DNA of 32,362 nt from JAKAXG01 sp035702985 (GTDB lineage: Bacteria; Actinomycetota; Acidimicrobiia; Acidimicrobiales; Palsa-688). Every line of letters starts with the position of its first letter. Positions within the stretch are counted from its first letter, which is position 1. This document shows positions 31,631 through 32,362 of the stretch, in pieces. Below the pieces are notes generated by a model, which made no database searches, was not told the DNA's origin, and saw only the letters and a program-made list of their open reading frames with translations. Where the stretch lies: contig DASSZD010000175.1 in assembly GCA_035702985.1 (NCBI GenBank), positions 1 through 32,362 on the forward strand, given 5' to 3'. A program made the position numbers and the translations under genes.

Positions 31631-32238
31631 CCGCCCCCCTCGTCGCCTACCGCCACGCCGCCTACGACACTCCCTGGTGGGCCTTCCCCAGCTCCCGCAA
31701 CGGGCGGTTCCACCTGGCCCTGGCCGACACCGTCCAGTACCTCTGCCTGCACCCGCTCGGGCCGGCCGCCGAGATCCTGCGCCACCACGTCGGCCCCACG
31801 GGCGATGCGGACCAGGTGCTGCTCAACCTGTGGGCCGTCCTGATCCCCGACCCGGACCGCCTGGTGCGGATCGGCTTCGACGACTGCCAGGCGTTCGGCC
31901 TGAGCCCGGCCGAGCTGGTCGGAGACGACTACGGGCCCACCCGGGCCCTCGGCGAACGCCTGCGGGCGGCGGGAGCGGCCGGGGTGATAGTGCCGTCCGC
32001 CGCCCTGCCCGGCACCGACAACGTGGTGCTGTTCGGACCCCGGGTGTCACACCCGTACCTGCTGGAGCCGTTGTCGCCGTCGGAGGTGCCGACCGGGCAC
32101 ATCTCCGACGGGGCCCGGCCGGCCCTGGAGGTCCATCCCCTGGTCCGCTGGGTCGGGGCGCCGCATCCCTCCCTCGAGCAGTGGTCGGCGACCGGCGCCC
32201 ACGACGTTCTCGGCGAGCCGCCGGCGCGGCGGTGGTGA
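31627..32238 (+). CDS. RES-domain toxin
   Basis: A 203-residue protein with the RES domain. The characteristic residues are an Arg near the start (VAYRHAAYDTPWW), the Glu in GPAAEILRHHVG (~residue 42) and the Ser in GVIVPSAALPGTDNVVLF (~residue 120). Known homologues such as MbcT and the ParT/Res toxins deplete or modify NAD or ADP-ribosylate targets; those activities are from the literature, not shown here. The GTG start overlaps the antitoxin stop (GTGA), so the two proteins are co-translated in the order antitoxin-toxin. It ends 31 bases before the tRNA gene. The reading frame is intact. Confidence 0.85.
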   Translation: MTAPLVAYRHAAYDTPWWAFPSSRNGRFHLALADTVQYLCLHPLGPAAEILRHHVGPTGDADQVLLNLWAVLIPDPDRLVRIGFDDCQAFGLSPAELVGDDYGPTRALGERLRAAGAAGVIVPSAALPGTDNVVLFGPRVSHPYLLEPLSPSEVPTGHISDGARPALEVHPLVRWVGAPHPSLEQWSATGAHDVLGEPPARRW

Positions 32239-32252
32239 CGCCGGCGGCCCGG

Positions 32253-32258
32253 TAGTGT
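32253..32258 (+). promoter_or_regulatory. Putative -10 box of the tRNA-Ser gene
   Basis: TAGTGT (TANNNT) ends 11 bases before the tRNA. No convincing -35 at normal spacing was found. Confidence 0.3.
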
Positions 32259-32269
32259 CTGGAGGATCA

Positions 32270-32354
32270 GGAGGGATGGCAGAGCGGCCGAATGCGAAGC
32301 TCTTGAAAAGCTTTGGGATGCAAGTCCCCGTGGGTTCAAATCCCACTCCCTCCG
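32270..32354 (+). tRNA. tRNA-Ser (anticodon UGA)
   Basis: The acceptor stem GGAGGGA pairs with TCCCTCC (32347-32353), with discriminator base G at 32354. The anticodon stem AAGCT/AGCTT (32297-32301, 32309-32313) encloses CTTGAAA, so the anticodon is TGA (32304-32306), decoding UCA and UCG. The long variable arm (GGGA/TCCC) and T-arm GTGGGTTCAAATCCCAC fit a class II serine tRNA. The 3' CCA is not encoded. Confidence 0.95.
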
Positions 32355-32362
32355 CTGGTCAG

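Noticed and set aside
32238..32362. Integration site at the tRNA-Ser 3' end
   Set aside because: No direct repeat of the tRNA 3' end and no integrase are present within the window; the region to the right cannot be seen.

Overview
The window is high-GC DNA with GTG/TTG starts, GTGA/ATGA gene overlaps, TANNNT -10 boxes placed at start codons, Ser/Thr-rich lipoprotein linkers, an F420-type luciferase-like oxidoreductase and an extracellular-domain Ser/Thr kinase. Together these point to an actinobacterium, possibly a member of Acidimicrobiia; this is inference from style, not a marker-gene assignment. No insertion sequence, prophage, CRISPR array or rRNA was seen. The only RNA gene found is a tRNA-Ser(UGA) at the right end.

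Layout. 1-4456: a secreted BNR/sortilin-like beta-propeller (3' end cut by the window), a DUF4232-like lipoprotein, a GNAT acetyltransferase and an ABC half-exporter. 4506-17533: a probable catabolic island with a P450, an SDR, a luciferase-like monooxygenase, a FadR/GntR-type regulator, and a ribose-type (CUT2) ABC importer operon whose last gene is a fusion of a Baeyer-Villiger-type flavoprotein monooxygenase and an HSL-family esterase; a second SDR and a nitroreductase follow at the far side. 17613-20981: an operon of an ABC-F protein, a HisN-like phosphatase and an MBL-fold hydrolase. 21215-25088: larB-larC-acetoacetyl-CoA synthetase, overlapping genes. 25111-26719: pheA and a second, paralogous nitroreductase, divergent from larB by 22 bp. 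26810-30938: a hypothetical protein, a Ser/Thr kinase, a beta-propeller lipoprotein and a membrane protein. 30977-32354: an Xre/MbcA-like antitoxin with a RES-domain toxin, then tRNA-Ser.

How the genes may work together. In the island, a ketone (or an alcohol made by the P450 and oxidised by the SDR) could be imported, converted to an ester or lactone by the monooxygenase half of the fusion, and hydrolysed by its esterase half. The transporter and fusion genes are translationally coupled. A shared AT-rich motif in the same orientation lies upstream of the P450, the SDR and the importer operon, which suggests one regulon, perhaps under the GntR-type protein encoded in the middle.

The strongest non-coding signals are a symmetric four-copy TGAGCCG array upstream of the ABC-F gene, a near-perfect dyad over the -10 box and start codon of the RES-Xre module, a 27-bp palindrome at the start of the importer ATPase gene, and a hairpin that joins the GNAT stop to the next gene's ribosome-binding region.
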